Source: Paramecium sonneborni (Eukaryota > Ciliophora > Oligohymenophorea > Peniculida > Parameciidae). Taken from it: a stretch of DNA of 64,000 nt. Shown here piece by piece: positions 62,727 to 64,000 of the stretch. The stretch lies in assembly GCA_905182985.1 (NCBI GenBank), contig CAJJDN010000038.1, positions 328,258 to 392,257 on the forward strand, in the 5' to 3' direction. The translations under genes and the position numbers were made by a program. The notes under the pieces were generated by a model. The model was not told the DNA's origin, did not search any database, and worked only from the letters and a program-made list of their open reading frames with translations. Numbering within the stretch: the first letter of the stretch is position 1; every line of letters begins with the position of its first letter.

Positions 62727-63225
62727 TCACTTAAATTTATTGGAATAAGGACTGATTTTATTCATAGTGAAATAATCATTTGCGTAATTTGTTTCTTTAC
62801 ACAATTTTCTAGGATATGTAAATTTTGATGGAGAAAGGCTATGAGAGTTCTAAATAATAAATTATACATTAGAATGCCATCCAAGCTCTTAATTAGAAGT
62901 TTGTGGAAATTAGTATTTCTAACGAGGAGTTCTATTCATTGTATTTAATTTATCAATAATTTCCTCTAAAATATTGATTTTCCATTACTTTCTAAAGGAG
63001 GAGAGTCATCAGTAATTTAATTAACATCAAATGCAGGTTTTGTAATTGCTCCTGTCTTTTCAAGATGCTTCTACAACATAATACTATTGTTAGGTTTCTC
63101 TTGGATAATATATACTAATTTTAGAGTTAACAGTTGCACATACATTTTTATGGATTGATAGTAAAATGCTCATAAACTTTTAAGTGTTAATTCTCTTTTC
63201 TGACTGCTTCTTACCAAATTTTCAT
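62727..63225 (-). CDS. CFAP144: CFAP144/FAM183-like ciliary microtubule inner protein
   Basis: Two introns (29 and 23 nt) give 148 residues; spliced length is an exact multiple of three. The N-terminal helix QEAVRKENQHLKVYEHFTIN with following Pro matches the FAM183 start, then ITKPAFDVNQITDDSPPLER (a Lys-Pro element then acidic stretch) and the signature PRQKYQFPQTSNQELGWHSN, as in animal FAM183/CFAP144 with its K-Y-x-x-P-Q-T-x-x-Q-E-x-G-W. CFAP144 lies inside the lumen of axonemal doublet microtubules. It ends with a basic tail (SPYSNKFK). The gene starts 4 bp from the N at 63229, so its true start could lie beyond the contig end. Confidence 0.8.
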
Positions 63226-63229
63226 TTCN

Positions 63230-64000
63230 ATATTACTTCACTCTTCTTTTCTTTATTTTCTATATATTAATTCAAATCTTAATTCAAATTTCTCTCTTCT
63301 TCTTACAAACTTTAATCTTTTTACTTCTTTTCTATTATTAATACAGATTCTTATATATGTTGTTATTCAATCTGAGATATCAATTGAGAATCTAAAATAT
63401 TTTACCAATACTCAGCACTAATACTTATTTATTCCATCTCTAATTAACCTATATATTTTATCAACTTAAATAAATTCTGCTCTTTCTCATTTATAAACTC
63501 AGGAATCTCAAATAAACATACCTAACCCATTGTTATATTTATTAAACCCTTTAACTCTTATATATACTTACAATACTAATATAAACCATCTCAACATATT
63601 ACATGATCAATCTAATTTTACAATCTTAATATCTCTTTGTCTTTTGATCCAAAAAATAACTTTGAAACAGCATTTCTCTAATTATTTAATGTTTATTATA
63701 AGTCTAACTAACTCTATCTTATTTTATCCTCATATCTTATAATTTTATCCTCCCACTTCCTTATCTAATCAAATTAAATCGCATGAGACTAATATAATAC
63801 TAATATTTTATCACCTCTATGTCGCTCTCTAATATATATAGATCGATCAAAATTTGATCACTCTAAGATTTTCGAACTTAATCATATTTTTGATTCTTCA
63901 TCAAATCTAAAGGTTTTGTTTTCTAGAAAAATTTCTTATCACTTTTAAATAATAAATTCTTTTCAAACTCTGGAAGTACATAATTCACAAAAATCAACTT
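63230..64000. repeat. Overlap copy B of contig join 5 (runs off the window)
   Basis: Repeats 61250 onward after N63229. The window ends inside this copy. Confidence 0.92.
63238..64000 (-). CDS. Sorting nexin, partial copy B (assembly duplicate)
   Basis: Same 3' part of the PX sorting nexin gene as at 61258, shifted by 1,980 bp and cut by the window end. This copy is probably the one that continues into the next contig. Confidence 0.65.

Larger units (their letters stand above)
61250..63228. repeat. Overlap copy A of contig join 5
   Basis: This 1,979-bp segment starts again at 63230 (offset 1,980) after a single N at 63229 and is still identical at the window end (64000). Confidence 0.92.

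Overview
The window is nuclear DNA of a ciliate, almost certainly a Paramecium somatic (macronuclear) genome. The sequence shows three reasons for this. (1) Every recognisable gene reads through in-frame TAA and TAG as Gln and stops only at TGA. (2) Genes are interrupted by tiny GT...AG introns, nearly all 20-31 nt, whose removal restores frame in known domains. (3) The DNA is extremely AT-rich, with short spacers between genes on both strands. A 79-bp TA-bounded insert with Paramecium-type ends (an IES, internal eliminated sequence) is present in one of two overlapping assembly copies. I do not assign a species. Reading the window with the standard code gives only 60-150-residue fragments, most of them shadows.

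Layout: 0.3-8.6 kb holds a one-TM hypothetical protein, a membrane-anchored START-domain protein, GINS subunit Sld5, a small CGH/CxxC zinc-cluster protein, an SPC25-like signal peptidase subunit and the DEAD-box helicase DDX52/Rok1. 8.8-16.2 kb is one ~2,410-residue protein with an N-terminal C2-like domain. 16.2-21.3 kb is a large TmcB-like multi-membrane PAS protein. 22-25.3 kb has two small hypothetical genes and an ACX4-like acyl-CoA dehydrogenase/oxidase. 25.3-34.7 kb has a TBC protein, a short Aurora-like kinase, a CBM20 starch-binding protein and a CHAT (caspase-like) protein with a Cys-rich segment. 34.7-37.8 kb is mostly gene-poor and contains the IES. 37.8-44.7 kb has a tandem-FHA protein, clathrin light chain and a second TmcB-like protein. 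46-50.1 kb has an HSF-type DNA-binding protein, a compositional island, a cathepsin L-like protease and a possibly mitochondrial protein. 50.3-57.5 kb has a DOMON-cytochrome b561-cytochrome b5-flavin reductase fusion, a small acidic protein, lysyl-tRNA synthetase with an all-TAA poly-Gln tail, and a PH-domain kinase. 57.9-64 kb has an SPT3-like SAGA subunit, a centrin-like EF-hand protein, a PX-domain sorting nexin and CFAP144/FAM183.

The assembly has five places where a single N (26602, 30221, 36448, 58803, 63229) is followed by a repeat of the preceding 1.1-2.0 kb. These are unmerged overlapping contig ends, not real tandem duplications. Second copies of the TBC, CBM20, SPT3 and sorting nexin genes are therefore artefacts, and about 5.7 kb of the window is counted twice. 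The third overlap is informative because one copy carries the IES and the other does not.

The genes are a normal eukaryotic mixture (replication, secretion, ribosome biogenesis, fatty-acid oxidation, endocytosis, transcription, cilia) with no operon logic. I saw no tRNA, rRNA or CRISPR array. Gene ends were chosen by reading frames by hand; for many models the coding length after intron removal is an exact multiple of three, which supports them. Frames are unresolved at the 22.3-23.3 kb gene, inside the second TmcB-like gene, at the N-terminus of the DOMON fusion and in the C-terminal half of the sorting nexin.
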